The notes under the pieces: model-generated | Told to the model about the DNA's origin: nothing | The model's database searches: none | What the model saw: the letters and a program-made list of their open reading frames with translations, nothing else | Source: Methanoperedens sp049303315 | GTDB taxonomy: Archaea > Halobacteriota > Methanosarcinia > Methanosarcinales > Methanoperedenaceae | NCBI GenBank assembly: GCA_049303315.1 | Contig: JBAQMZ010000052.1 | Location: forward strand, 1 to 63,440 | Length of the DNA stretch: 63,440 nucleotides | Reading direction: 5' to 3' | Shown here: one piece after another, positions 25,420 through 34,693 of the stretch | Numbering within the stretch: position 1 is the first letter of the stretch | How the letters are laid out: every line of letters starts with the position of its first letter | Translations under genes and position numbers: made by a program

Positions 25420-26165
25420 TTCATCTCACTCCCTCTATCACTAGCGATTGCGCCATCCCTCATGGTTATTATTCGGTCAGTCTGCCTCGCCACGTCCATA
25501 TCATGCGTCACAACAATAATGGTCTGACCCTTTTCACCGAGCCCTTTTAAGAGTTTAACTATTACTTCGCGCGTCTTTGTATCGACTGCTCCCGTGGGTT
25601 CATCCGCAAGGATGATAGCAGGATTATTCGCAAGCGCCCTTGCAATAGCAACGCGCTGCTGCTGTCCTCCCGACAATTCCGATGGTTTATGCTTTATCCT
25701 ATCGCCAAGCCCGACCATCGTGAGAAGTTCGAACGCCCGTTCTTTGCGCCTGTTTTTCGAGATGCCGTTAAACCGCATCGCAATATCCACGTTTTCCATT
25801 GCGGTGAGAGTTGATAGCAGATTGAAATGCTGGAATACGAACCCTATCTTTTCCCGCCGTATGCGGGGAGCTTCGCTCTCTTTTGCCTTTGTGATCTCAT
25901 CATCTTCAATAAAGACGCTCCCGTCCGTGGGTCTATCAAGCAGTCCTATCATTGACAGAAGCGTGGATTTTCCGCTCCCTGAAGGTCCTACGATACTCAG
26001 GAGTTCTCCTTTATTAACATCGAAACTGACATCATTAAGGGCATGGACAGGGATCTTGCCCTGCATATAGGTCTTCCTGAGATTCCTGATGCGAAGAACT
26101 GGTTCACCGCCTTCAGCATGGTTTTCATTATTCCCATTTTTGCAATTATTTCCATTATTATTCAT
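25416..26165 (-). CDS. ABC transporter ATPase, MacB/LolD type
   Basis: The 249-aa protein has Walker A GPSGSGKST (about 59-67), Q-loop FQHFNLL, signature LSGGQQQRVAIARAL, Walker B IILADEPTGAVD and the H-loop VTHD. The sequence around the signature is that of the MacB/LolD/FtsE group, which drives mechanotransmission-type permeases rather than solute import. It overlaps the permease gene by 8 bases and is followed by four mini-genes in an unbroken overlap chain. Confidence 0.92.
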   Translation of the reverse strand: MNNNGNNCKNGNNENHAEGGEPVLRIRNLRKTYMQGKIPVHALNDVSFDVNKGELLSIVGPSGSGKSTLLSMIGLLDRPTDGSVFIEDDEITKAKESEAPRIRREKIGFVFQHFNLLSTLTAMENVDIAMRFNGISKNRRKERAFELLTMVGLGDRIKHKPSELSGGQQQRVAIARALANNPAIILADEPTGAVDTKTREVIVKLLKGLGEKGQTIIVVTHDMDVARQTDRIITMRDGAIASDRGSEMK

Positions 26166-27321
26166 AACGCAGCGCCTCCATTGGACTCAATTTCGTGGCT
26201 CTGTAAGCCGGGTAAGTGCCGCATACTATACCAAGGGTTAATGCGAACAACAGGGCTATCATCACAAGCCTTGGAGTGATGGCGAAAAGCGCAGACCCCA
26301 TTGATTCAAGATAACCGTTCAGGGAATAAACAACTATTGCGCCGGCAATGATACCTGTAATACCTCCTATTATTCCCATGAGAGCAGCCTCTCCCATTGT
26401 CATGAAAAGGATACTCTTCCTTTCAGCACCCAGAGCTTTAAGAAGCCCGAATTCTTTTGTTCTCTCTGAAACTGACATAAGCATCGTGTTCATGACGCTC
26501 AAACCACCGATGATCGCTGCAAGCACAGCCGCACTTACTGTTATCAGACTGAAAATAACAAGGTTTCCTTCGATCTCTTTTCTGTTCTGTTCAGGGGATT
26601 TGCTTTTTACATTTTCTACACTCAATTCTATCCTTCTGGCAATTTCAGAGGAATCTGAACCAGGGACATATTGCGCATAAATGAATGATACTGTGTTTTC
26701 CATTTTATAGAATTTCTGTGCCCTATCAAGAGGGATCTGGACCGAAGTATCAAAAAACGAACCCGTGTATTCCAATATTCCTACGACGCTGACATTTCTT
26801 GTTTCTGTTATGGATGATGTGCGCTGCAATCTCTTGCTTTTCATCTCAAGTTCATCTCCCACCTTAAGGTTGAATTTTCGGGCTATGCTGCTCCCGACTA
26901 CTGCTTTATAACCATCTCCGGGTACAAGGTATCGACCTGAGGTAAGCAAGGCATCTTTCATCTGTTTTTCAGGAAGAACTCCAAAAACCATATCACCCCC
27001 TGTTAATCCTCCACCACCACTTTCCGGATCAAGTGATGTTATTAATATTCCATAGGCATCTGTTACTCCTGGTACTCTTTTAACCTGTCTGATCTTTGAT
27101 TCATCAAGCGTGCCGATCCCGCCAAATGTTCCATCGGGCTCTACCTGGATATTACTCCCTATCAATTTTAATGATTTATCAATAAAAAGGGTCATATGTT
27201 CAGACATTCCGCCCATTACAACAACCGCAAAGATTCCCAGAGCTATCCCGAATATGGTAAGACCCGTTCTCATTTTTCTTTGGGTAAGACTCCGGATGAT
27301 CATATCGAACATACTATCCAC
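26158..27321 (-). CDS. ABC transporter permease, MacB/FtsX type
   Basis: The 387-aa protein has the MacB layout: one N-terminal membrane helix (about 17-38, RTGLTIFGIALGIFAVVVMG), a large exterior periplasmic-core domain (about 45-255), and three C-terminal helices with the FtsX signature (SERTKEFGLLKALGAERKSI; YPAYRATKLSPMEALRYE). It pairs with the following ATPase. Such systems export peptides or lipids, or work mechanically on envelope partners. The surface protein encoded upstream is the likely partner. Confidence 0.92.
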   Translation of the reverse strand: MDSMFDMIIRSLTQRKMRTGLTIFGIALGIFAVVVMGGMSEHMTLFIDKSLKLIGSNIQVEPDGTFGGIGTLDESKIRQVKRVPGVTDAYGILITSLDPESGGGGLTGGDMVFGVLPEKQMKDALLTSGRYLVPGDGYKAVVGSSIARKFNLKVGDELEMKSKRLQRTSSITETRNVSVVGILEYTGSFFDTSVQIPLDRAQKFYKMENTVSFIYAQYVPGSDSSEIARRIELSVENVKSKSPEQNRKEIEGNLVIFSLITVSAAVLAAIIGGLSVMNTMLMSVSERTKEFGLLKALGAERKSILFMTMGEAALMGIIGGITGIIAGAIVVYSLNGYLESMGSALFAITPRLVMIALLFALTLGIVCGTYPAYRATKLSPMEALRYE

Positions 27322-28492
27322 CTCTTTTTCTCCTTACTGCCAAAAGTACGACTATCACAATAGCAATAGCTGCGATTCCTGTCGACCCTGTTAATCCTGT
27401 CAATGTGGGAGTGCTCGATGCCGCAGGTATTTCAGATTCGACTTTCGCTTCGGGAATACGAAGGACTGTTTCGTATTTATCAAGCGCGATATTGTCTTTA
27501 TTTACAGCCCGGATACTGATATCATACGTTCCGGGTCTGAGTTCTTTCCATACCACTCCTGCTGTGTCTTCTTTTCCAGAAGTGAGAATTTCCTCCACCC
27601 GCTGTCTGTATGTTTTGATTTCGGTTGTCGCCCTGTTGATGGCCGATATATCGATGAATCCATCAAACGGTACCTGCGAATTGCCGCGAAGTGTTACACT
27701 GGCGCCATATTCATCCACTTCAACATCATCAGGCAATATCTCAACATCCTCACCTGCTGTGAAAGATGAAACGTATGTATTGATCAGAGGTTCTGCATAA
27801 AGCCTGTGCGTGAGTATTTTTGTACGAACAGAATATTGTTCATTATTGTTCAAAAGAAAAGGCCAGTCTATTTTCAGCTCTGTATTTGATGTTAGCGATA
27901 CATCTTCTTTCGTTTTTGTATATATTATGTCATTGCCATCTAAGAGTTCTATTTTGATATCAACGGCGCTCGGATTAAAAGGCCTGAGCAGTAATTGCAC
28001 GCCTTTGTTTGAAGGCGAGAAATCAACTACATGAAAACTGGGCATGGCAACGGTGCCGTATGATACCGGATAGGTTTTACTATCATGAAGTTTAGTGTCA
28101 TTATATATGCTCACTTTTGCAGTATAATAATCGCGCTGTGGTTTATTCTGCCATAATATTACTTTTGAGACTTCTTCACCTGCGCCGGTTTCAAAACGCA
28201 CGTCCCTGGTTTCCACTACTTTTGTCCCGTCCAGAAGCTCAAAAACTGCTTTTCCGTGATGAATTTGACTGGATCTAATAATGACCTCGCTGCTTGTGAA
28301 ATCTGAAAAAAAGTCAACGATCTCAAGAGAGGCACTTGCAGGGTTTGCAAATGTAAGAAACAATAGCAGAAGCAGCGGAAATCTGATAAATGACCAGTGC
28401 TTCTTCAAAACCTTATATGTCCCGGATGTTCCCACCATACAATTAGCCGGAAACGACATGAAATCTATAGCATTCGCTATGCGTTTATTCAT
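27314..28492 (-). CDS. Exported surface protein with C-terminal anchor, partner of the ABC exporter
   Basis: The 392-aa product has a hydrophobic export segment at about 36-52 (after a long polar N-terminus), a beta-rich exterior of three or more Ig-like domains, and a C-terminal helix (GIAAIAIVIVVLLAV) followed by RRKRGG. An internal start nearer the signal (for example Met19) would give a more normal signal peptide. It overlaps the permease gene by 8 bases. In archaeal MacB-like operons such proteins may gather or present substrate at the cell surface. Confidence 0.7.
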   Translation of the reverse strand: MNKRIANAIDFMSFPANCMVGTSGTYKVLKKHWSFIRFPLLLLLFLTFANPASASLEIVDFFSDFTSSEVIIRSSQIHHGKAVFELLDGTKVVETRDVRFETGAGEEVSKVILWQNKPQRDYYTAKVSIYNDTKLHDSKTYPVSYGTVAMPSFHVVDFSPSNKGVQLLLRPFNPSAVDIKIELLDGNDIIYTKTKEDVSLTSNTELKIDWPFLLNNNEQYSVRTKILTHRLYAEPLINTYVSSFTAGEDVEILPDDVEVDEYGASVTLRGNSQVPFDGFIDISAINRATTEIKTYRQRVEEILTSGKEDTAGVVWKELRPGTYDISIRAVNKDNIALDKYETVLRIPEAKVESEIPAASSTPTLTGLTGSTGIAAIAIVIVVLLAVRRKRGG

Positions 28493-28560
28493 ATTTTATC
28501 CTCCATTAATAACATTCCACCAGTTTTTTTGGTAAGCCTGTGAACGGACAAACCTCAATC

Positions 28561-28570
28561 TTTAAATATA
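28561..28570 (-). promoter_or_regulatory. TATA box of the long minus-strand operon
   Basis: On minus it reads TATATTTAAA, about 70 bases before the ATG at 28492, giving a leader of roughly 45 bases. The 28586-28609 palindrome lies directly upstream. Confidence 0.45.
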
Positions 28571-28585
28571 TCGTCTTAATACATA

Positions 28586-28609
28586 AACCTTACGATTAAT
28601 CGTCAGGTT
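28586..28609. promoter_or_regulatory. 24-bp near-perfect palindrome, candidate operator
   Basis: The core ACGATTAATCGT (28592-28603) is a perfect palindrome. After one mismatched pair (T/C) it is extended by AACCT on the left and AGGTT on the right. It lies between the divergent regulator gene and the ABC exporter operon, just upstream of the latter's TATA box, the place for an activator or autorepressor of the winged-helix protein at 28719. Confidence 0.6.
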
Positions 28610-28675
28610 GGTGAATTTAAACACATATCCTATGAATTAATAGATAGAACTATATGGATTGATACCCAGATAGAT

Positions 28676-28684
28676 TGTATATAC
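28676..28684 (+). promoter_or_regulatory. TATA box of the winged-helix regulator
   Basis: GTATATACA lies about 35-43 bases before the ATG at 28719 and matches an archaeal TATA element. Confidence 0.4.
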
Positions 28685-28718
28685 ATCTCAAAAATTATTT
28701 AACAAATTTGTATGAAGG

Positions 28719-29018
28719 ATGAAAGCTAATATGGGCCCGCTTGAGAAGTTATTCGGCAAAACGGCACAGCTTACAGTACTGGAATATCTGATAAAGAACA
28801 AAGGAGAACTCAATTATCTTTCCGGGATAGCGGAAGGGACCGGATTATATCATTCCAGCGTGGCAAGAGTGCTTGAGCCTCTTCTGGAAAATAACATAGT
28901 CATTGAGAAAAAGATTGGAAAGCAGATGCGCTCTTTCGTTCTAAATGAAGAGCATAACGCCACAAAGCTTCTGTTGAAATTTTATGACGAGCTTAAGAAA
29001 GAGATGGGCGATGGCTGA
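28719..29018 (+). CDS. Winged-helix transcriptional regulator
   Basis: The 99-aa product is almost all helix-turn-helix: LEKLFGKTAQLTVLEYLIKN, a helical pair with GIAEGTGLYHSSVARVLEPLL as the recognition element, a wing with IVEKKIGKQMRSFVL, and a C-terminal dimer helix. The fold is ArsR/MarR-like, common in archaea. It is divergent from the exporter operon with a palindrome in between, so control of that operon (and of itself) is the natural inference. The effector is unknown. Confidence 0.75.
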   Translation: MKANMGPLEKLFGKTAQLTVLEYLIKNKGELNYLSGIAEGTGLYHSSVARVLEPLLENNIVIEKKIGKQMRSFVLNEEHNATKLLLKFYDELKKEMGDG

Positions 29019-29140
29019 ATGGAAGCATTGGTGCCGGAGAACCTCTGACAGTTGACTGCGATGGTGGGGGATTTACTGAGGATAAAAAAAATATTGACAA
29101 GCATACTTAACGTAAAATATCAATCAAGTTGTGAAAGAAT

Positions 29141-29854
29141 ATGAACTCACACCCAATGTGGCAATATAATGAGATGCAAAAGGTCGGTACTGACTATATG
29201 GATTTCGAGCATGTGCATGCCTATGACACACAAATGCAAAAATTGAGAGATGTTAAAAAGGAAACAGAAAACATTATTGAATCCATAAATCTAACCAGTG
29301 ACAAGACAGTTCTGGAAATCGGCACCGGAACAGGTAATTTTGCAATAGAAGCTGCTAAGCATTGTGCTAAAGTTATTGCCATCGATGTTTCATCTGAAAT
29401 GTTGAAATTTGCACAACACAAAACCAAAATGAAGGGAATAACAAATATTGAATTTCATCATACAGGATTTCTGACCTACGAGCACCATGCAGGACCATTA
29501 GACGCAGTTGTTTCACAACTGGCGCTCCATCATCTCCCTGATTTTTGGAAATTGATAGCCCTAAAACGCATATTTGAAATGCTAAAGGAAGGGGGAAAAT
29601 TCTACTTGAGGGATACGGTCTATTCATTCGATATAGATAATCATAAGATATTTTTTGATAACTTGATTGATGGTATAAAACATGCTGCAGGAGTGGAACT
29701 CGCCAATGATATGGAGATTGCTATTCGAGAGGAATATACGACCCTTGACTGGATAATGGAAGGACTGCTTACGAGGGCTGGATTCTCTATAGATAAAGCT
29801 GATTATTCTGATGGTTTTATGGCGGTTTATGTATGTACAAAATTGGATCGATGA
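29141..29854 (+). CDS. SAM-dependent methyltransferase (class I)
   Basis: The 237-aa protein has motif I VLEIGTGTGNFAIEAA (about 58-73), VIAIDVSSEMLKFA, and the post-motif LDAVVSQLALHHLPDFWK with LKEGGKFYLRD. The N-terminal MWQYNEMQKVGTDY is like that of archaeal UbiE-type enzymes. It follows the regulator by about 120 bases and precedes a membrane methyltransferase. Substrate unknown. Confidence 0.82.
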   Translation: MNSHPMWQYNEMQKVGTDYMDFEHVHAYDTQMQKLRDVKKETENIIESINLTSDKTVLEIGTGTGNFAIEAAKHCAKVIAIDVSSEMLKFAQHKTKMKGITNIEFHHTGFLTYEHHAGPLDAVVSQLALHHLPDFWKLIALKRIFEMLKEGGKFYLRDTVYSFDIDNHKIFFDNLIDGIKHAAGVELANDMEIAIREEYTTLDWIMEGLLTRAGFSIDKADYSDGFMAVYVCTKLDR

Positions 29855-29877
29855 AATAATTTTGGGGATCAGGATAT

Positions 29878-30579
29878 ATGGAAAGTAATTCGAATACAGC
29901 GAATGTCAATTTACCAGAACTAAAGAAAAAAGTTTTTTTGAGGTTAATATTGGTGCCCATTTTTATGGGCTTGATGCTGTTCTTACCTGCGGGTTCACTG
30001 GATTACTGGCAGGCGTGGATATACTGCGGCGTTCTTTTTATACCAGTGTTCTTTGTTGTTTTATATTTTTTAAAGAAAGACCCGGAACTCCTTGAGCGCC
30101 GAATGAGACTCAGAGAAAAGGAAGAAAAACAAAAGACTATCCAGGTATTAGGAATTATTATTTTCTTCTCTGGCTTTATAATACCCGGGCTTGACTATCG
30201 TTATCACTGGTCGAACGTGCCTGTATATCTTGTTATTGCTGCTAATACAATCGTTTTGTCAGGCTATATTTTCGTTTTCCTGGTTCTGCGGGAAAATAGT
30301 TATGCTTCCCGGATAATTGAAGTTGAGAAAGGGCAGAAGGTTATCACAACAGGTCCTTATGCGATAGTCCGCCACCCGATGTATCTGGGAGTATTGGTGA
30401 TGTACCTGTTCACTCCGCTTGCACTTGGTTCTTATTGGGCTTTGCCATTCTTCCTGCCCCTGATTCCGCTGCTTGTATCCAGGTTATTAAATGAAGAGGA
30501 AGTGCTATTGCGGGAACTGCCAGGTTATAAAGAATATTCCCGGAAAACACGATATCGATTAGTTCCGTTTGTCTGGTAA
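29878..30579 (+). CDS. Isoprenylcysteine/phospholipid methyltransferase family membrane protein
   Basis: The 233-aa protein has five or six membrane helices. Its C-terminal half carries the ICMT/PEMT signature: GPYAIVRHPMYLGVLVMYLF, then a hydrophobic pair, and LNEEEVLLRELPGYKEY with a basic end. These enzymes methylate lipids or prenylated groups with SAM at the membrane. It starts 23 bases after the soluble methyltransferase gene, so the pair may form one transcript. Confidence 0.85.
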   Translation: MESNSNTANVNLPELKKKVFLRLILVPIFMGLMLFLPAGSLDYWQAWIYCGVLFIPVFFVVLYFLKKDPELLERRMRLREKEEKQKTIQVLGIIIFFSGFIIPGLDYRYHWSNVPVYLVIAANTIVLSGYIFVFLVLRENSYASRIIEVEKGQKVITTGPYAIVRHPMYLGVLVMYLFTPLALGSYWALPFFLPLIPLLVSRLLNEEEVLLRELPGYKEYSRKTRYRLVPFVW

Positions 30580-30600
30580 ACTGGTGATAAATCTAAAAAA

Positions 30601-31107
30601 TTATTCCATCCGCTTCATCACGAACTCGCAGCATGCGTCCCCTTTTGCAGCGCATCTTACTTCTTCTGCGTCTATGTCCCTGCCTTTTAGCGCCTCTGCC
30701 AGACCTGCGTTATAACCCCTCAAAAAATGACAAACACCAACCTTTGAATTCCCGTAACCTCTTGCAATAAACGAGTTATCAACTCTTACTATTAGCTCAT
30801 TTTTGTTATTTTCTTCTACGCTAAACCTTCCCCATCCGAGCTCTGCGTAGAAGTTCTGGACTGCTTCAATGAAATTTTTATCCTTTAAACCCCATTCCCT
30901 GCTGAAGCGGTTTATCCACCGAAGACCTGCCTTCTTACCTGCTTCATAAAAAAGCACAGCAGCGCCGTCTATACCCAGTATTTTTTCAGCATCTTTTTGC
31001 AAATTTACGAAAGTTTCAATACTCACTATGACCGCAGGAACTTCAATAACCGAGAACTCTCCCTTGCTCCGTTCCCATGCAGCAGTTTCTTTGACATCTT
31101 TTAACAT
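30601..31107 (-). CDS. V4R (4-vinyl reductase) domain protein
   Basis: The 168-aa product ends with the V4R pattern: GVCHFLRGYNAGLAEAL, then EEVRCAAKGDACCEFV. V4R domains bind small hydrophobic ligands or metal (Cys-rich C-terminal part) and occur as stand-alone sensors in methanogens. The N-terminal helical part has IDGAAVLFYEAGKKAG. It is convergent with the membrane methyltransferase. The ligand is unknown. Confidence 0.8.
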   Translation of the reverse strand: MLKDVKETAAWERSKGEFSVIEVPAVIVSIETFVNLQKDAEKILGIDGAAVLFYEAGKKAGLRWINRFSREWGLKDKNFIEAVQNFYAELGWGRFSVEENNKNELIVRVDNSFIARGYGNSKVGVCHFLRGYNAGLAEALKGRDIDAEEVRCAAKGDACCEFVMKRME

Positions 31108-31445
31108 GAAAACAACATAATTTTGTATATGATATAAACTTATCTAATATGTGCGGGTGTAAAATCCTTTGGTGTTGTTAAATAAAAAACAAAATAGCCA
31201 CAGAGTCGGCTATGAACGCGGTTCATAAATGAACATGAAAAAGCCTATACAATGGTTGGCGTAGAACACGGATTTACGCGGATGGCACGGATTGGCACAG
31301 ATAATAAATCCGTGGGCATCCGTCGAATCCGTGTCATCTGTGTTCTTACACTTTTTCATACCAGACACGGAGGTCACTGAGTTATTATTTCTCTGTGCCT
31401 CCGTGGCTAATATTTTATATCAAAAACCAACCTTTTTTACAGAGC
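31108..31445. repeat. Intergenic region built of dispersed palindromic repeats
   Basis: No gene. From about 31200 to 31430 the DNA consists of nested inverted repeats. CACGGATT and AATCCGTG motifs occur several times between about 31265 and 31340, bounded by AACACGG and its near-complement. A second unit, ACACGGAGGTCACTGAG (about 31365-31381), pairs with CTCTGTGCCTCCGTGGC (about 31391-31408). Similar 'CCGTG' and 'CTCTGTG' repeats are scattered through many environmental microbial genomes. They may form RNA hairpins between two convergent transcription units or be remnants of non-autonomous elements. Confidence 0.5.
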
Positions 31446-32891
31446 CTAATATGTTTTCGCCATTATCGCCATATTTTCTGTATTTTTTCCACAGACAGGG
31501 CAATTCCCGGCGCCTTTCCCAAGCTCGCCCTCAGGCACTCCGAGTATGCCCGCTCCGACTGCTTCTTCCATTGCAAGCCCGCATTCGCGTTCGCCGCACC
31601 ATGGAATCCGGGCGATGCCATGCGAAATCTTATCCTTCACTTCTTCAAGCGTACTGCAGTTTATGATGCGTTCGTTCAACGAGCTTCTGGCTTTCCCGAA
31701 CAGGTTTTCACGAATATCTTCAAACCTTTTTTGGATTTCTTCTGTAATATTATCGAGAGGAACCGTTTCCTTACTTGCGCTGTCTCTCCTGACTATGGTC
31801 GCCACATTATTTTTAAGGTCACGCGGGCCGATTTCCACCCGCAGGGGCACGCCTTTCATTTCCCATTTGTAATATTTGGCTCCGGGGCGCTCGTCGCTGT
31901 CGTCAAGAACCACTCTCATGCCTTTTTCTTTCAGTTTATCTGCCACATCGCTGCATGCTTTTAATATCTCCTCGCTCTTTCCGAATAGAATCGGGATGAC
32001 CACGACCTGTATGGGCGCAACTTCAGGCGGGAATACGAGTCCCTTATCATCGCCATGAACAGAGATCAACGCTGCGATGCTGCGTTCCGAAATGCCGTAG
32101 CATGTCTGGTGAGCGTATTGCTGCTCGCCGTTTAAGTCTTCATATTTTATGTCAAATGTCTTTGCGAAATTGCTGCCGAGATGGTGAGCTGTTCCTATCT
32201 GTAATGTTTTGTTATCTGGCATCAGCGTGTCCACAGCCATTGTATAATCAGCCCCCGGGAATTTGTCCCAGTCAGGGCGTTTTGAGACAATGGTCGGGAT
32301 TGCAAGCCGCCTGTAAAATTCCTGGTAAATGCGCGTGGCTTCTACAACCTGCTTTGCGGCTTCATCCCATGTGGCATGGACTGTGTGGGCTTCTTTGAAG
32401 GATGTTATCTCGCGAAGGCGGATGAGGGGGCGCGTGTGTTTTGTCTCGTACCTGAAGGTGTTCACTATCTGGTATATCTTGATTGGCAAATCTGCATGGG
32501 AGCGCACCCATACTTTGTACATGGGATAAATAGCGGTCTCGCTCGTGGGGCGCAGAGCCAGCCTGACGTCAAGTTCATTCTTGCCGCCGTGAGTTACCCA
32601 GTAAACCTCGTTCTCAAAGCCTTTTATGTGCTCTGCTTCCTTCATGAACTCGGTCTCAGGGATGAGAAGAGGGAAAAGAGCTTCCTTGTGGTCTTTATCA
32701 AGCAGCTCGCGGATTATCGCATACGTGCGCTTTCGCACATCAAACCCGAACGGGAACCAGACATACAGCCCTTTTACAGGATAACGGACATCCATTATTT
32801 CCCCCATTAAAAGGAGTTCGTTATACCATTCGCTGAAGTTTGATTTTGGAGGAAGGACTGCTTTTTTTTCTTCTGTTTGCTTTTCTGCCAT
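31446..32891 (-). CDS. proS: Prolyl-tRNA synthetase (archaeal/eukaryotic type)
   Basis: The 481-aa class II synthetase charges tRNA-Pro. Visible are motif 1/2 parts (ALRPTSETAIYPMYKVWVRS, RPLIRLREITSFKEAHTVH), anticodon-domain VIPILFG, and the archaeal C-terminal zinc domain (WCGERECG ... CPVCGK) ending in MAKTY with the conserved terminal Tyr. GGTGA precedes the ATG by four bases. The protein has normal length and is monocistronic. Confidence 0.96.
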   Translation of the reverse strand: MAEKQTEEKKAVLPPKSNFSEWYNELLLMGEIMDVRYPVKGLYVWFPFGFDVRKRTYAIIRELLDKDHKEALFPLLIPETEFMKEAEHIKGFENEVYWVTHGGKNELDVRLALRPTSETAIYPMYKVWVRSHADLPIKIYQIVNTFRYETKHTRPLIRLREITSFKEAHTVHATWDEAAKQVVEATRIYQEFYRRLAIPTIVSKRPDWDKFPGADYTMAVDTLMPDNKTLQIGTAHHLGSNFAKTFDIKYEDLNGEQQYAHQTCYGISERSIAALISVHGDDKGLVFPPEVAPIQVVVIPILFGKSEEILKACSDVADKLKEKGMRVVLDDSDERPGAKYYKWEMKGVPLRVEIGPRDLKNNVATIVRRDSASKETVPLDNITEEIQKRFEDIRENLFGKARSSLNERIINCSTLEEVKDKISHGIARIPWCGERECGLAMEEAVGAGILGVPEGELGKGAGNCPVCGKNTENMAIMAKTY

Positions 32892-33077
32892 TGTGTCACC
32901 GTCTGGATTCGTGCTACTACAGTCTTATTGGCTATAAATTTTTTTGACGGGTGGTTGTTTTTCTGGAAGGGGATTGAAAAGTTGTGTTGAGGATGGAATC
33001 ATCCTGATTTTAGATTGGTTATGCAAGATATATCAGGTCAAAAACGGTAACAAGCCAGGGTGTCGTTAAGTACGGAA

Positions 33078-34211
33078 TTAGGGTAAATTGTGGTCACGTT
33101 TAAACGATTCTAATATGTTCTTACAGTTAACATTATTTCGTTCAACAATTTCATCATTTCGACATAAATTGAATGGTTTGGAAGTTCGGGATAATTTTTT
33201 GTATTTGCCTTTTAAAAGCCTATTATTTGCATGATTCAATTTAATGAAGGTAAGTTTTAATCTATAGTTACTACCCTTTGTGTAAATCTCCTCAATTTCG
33301 CTATAGCTTCCATCCTTATTTCTTATTGTTTGAATAGTCTTTGTTACAACTTCTCTTTCTTTGATTAAATGTTCAATTTCAAGGTGTAAATCTCTTACAT
33401 AATTTTCAATTGTTTTGTCGGAAAAAAATACATGATGAAGACAATGAAAAAACTGCAATTTATTAATTGAATCAACATCCGAATCATTATCTAAATAAAT
33501 AGTCGAGTCTGTATTTATTTTTAAATTATATAAATTTGTATCAATAAGCAAAAGCATGGTATCTTTATTCAAAGGACAAAATATCTGCAAACCTGGCGAT
33601 ACAAGCGCAGGCATGGGAAGGTATTTTATCGAATTATACAAGGCTATCGGTGCATCACTGCATATAAAATGTCTATTGCTTTTGTTAATAATTAAAAAAG
33701 GTTTTAAATCACTTATTAATTCTCTTCCTGTTAGGGCAGTTAACATACCTCTCATATAATCTGAAGGGTCTGTTATTTTAAGACCATTTATGATTTCCTC
33801 TGTAATTCCTTTGCTTTTTAATTCTTCACTAGATTTCATCATAGGTTTTAGGACGTCAGATACAATTTCATCTGTAAATTTATTTGCCATTTTTTTTGCA
33901 TATTTTGTCCGAGTATATTGTAATAATATAAACAAAAGTAGATAACCAAACTCGTCAGGCTTAAGCATTTCTATATTTTGCGTATCTATTAATTTACATA
34001 GTACAGGTGCTTGTTTATTCTCTATTTCTTGTAATGCTTTTTCAATTTCCGGCTCTTTGCCGTAGAAATAGCTCTCTTGACATAAATTTTCTATACCTTT
34101 TTGAGATGATTCTTTAGCTTCAAGGTCATAGCGATTAAGACTCTTACCATCTTGAGAAAATCCTTTTAAATAATGTCGTGGAACATAATGTTGTTTTTTA
34201 TTTTCTGACAT
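33078..34211 (-). CDS. DUF4238 family protein
   Basis: The 377-aa product begins with the DUF4238 signature KQHYVPRHYLKGFS and has LLLFILLQYTRTK and FICSDAPI further on. The family occurs patchily in bacteria and archaea, often near mobile or defence genes, and has no settled function. The gene is notably more AT-rich than the flanking proS, which suggests acquisition. About 180 bases of AT-rich DNA precede proS. Confidence 0.75.
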   Translation of the reverse strand: MSENKKQHYVPRHYLKGFSQDGKSLNRYDLEAKESSQKGIENLCQESYFYGKEPEIEKALQEIENKQAPVLCKLIDTQNIEMLKPDEFGYLLLFILLQYTRTKYAKKMANKFTDEIVSDVLKPMMKSSEELKSKGITEEIINGLKITDPSDYMRGMLTALTGRELISDLKPFLIINKSNRHFICSDAPIALYNSIKYLPMPALVSPGLQIFCPLNKDTMLLLIDTNLYNLKINTDSTIYLDNDSDVDSINKLQFFHCLHHVFFSDKTIENYVRDLHLEIEHLIKEREVVTKTIQTIRNKDGSYSEIEEIYTKGSNYRLKLTFIKLNHANNRLLKGKYKKLSRTSKPFNLCRNDEIVERNNVNCKNILESFKRDHNLP

Positions 34212-34693
34212 TATAGAAATCTAAGCATTCTATTAAGTAATAAAATTTCCGTATAGGGTTTCTGCTTTGAGGTTATATTTTGTGTACAACACCAATTTCA
34301 TACTAATCTCATAAAATCCATTTACCAATATCAACGGTCAATTATTGTATATGCGCCAAGACGGAGCCATCAAAGCAAAATCACGAGGACTGCCCCCGCC
34401 CTAAAGTGAGCACGCAAAAGCGAACGTGCGCCCACCCGCGAGAACAACCCTCATTAGCCACAGAAGGGGAAAGGGGATTGACATCAAAAAGAATGAAGCT
34501 CTTAAAAGAAACGATGCGCCGGCACGATAAAACCCTCAGAATGCAGCCGAATCCCTGCAGGGACGGGGCGCAGCAACTTAATTGACAAGTTATATGACAA
34601 AGCAAGGGAAAATAAGGAAATCCTTGATAAATTACAGATTTTAAAAAATCTCTTGGAGTTATCCTGGCTATCAAAATTATCTGGTGATCTGAA
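34212..34693. other. 482-base intergenic stretch with a GC-rich island and a possible gene remnant
   Basis: The first 150 bases are AT-rich. From about 34375 to 34575 the DNA becomes GC-rich, with short hairpins: GCACG/CGTGC at 34410-34429 and CCCTGCAGGG near 34552. No RNA family is recognised. From about 34575 an open plus frame without a start codon (…LIDKLYDKARENKEILDKL…) runs into the next gene and looks like the 3' end of a lost gene. No confident gene. Confidence 0.3.

Noticed and set aside
34405..34430. Resemblance of a GC-rich hairpin to group II intron domain V
   Set aside because: The loop and bulge do not fit the domain V consensus, and no intron protein or other domain is present.
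34381..34674. 97-codon minus-strand frame in the GC-rich island
   Set aside because: Composition (many Cys, Ser, Pro, Arg) and lack of a binding site look like antisense of noncoding DNA.
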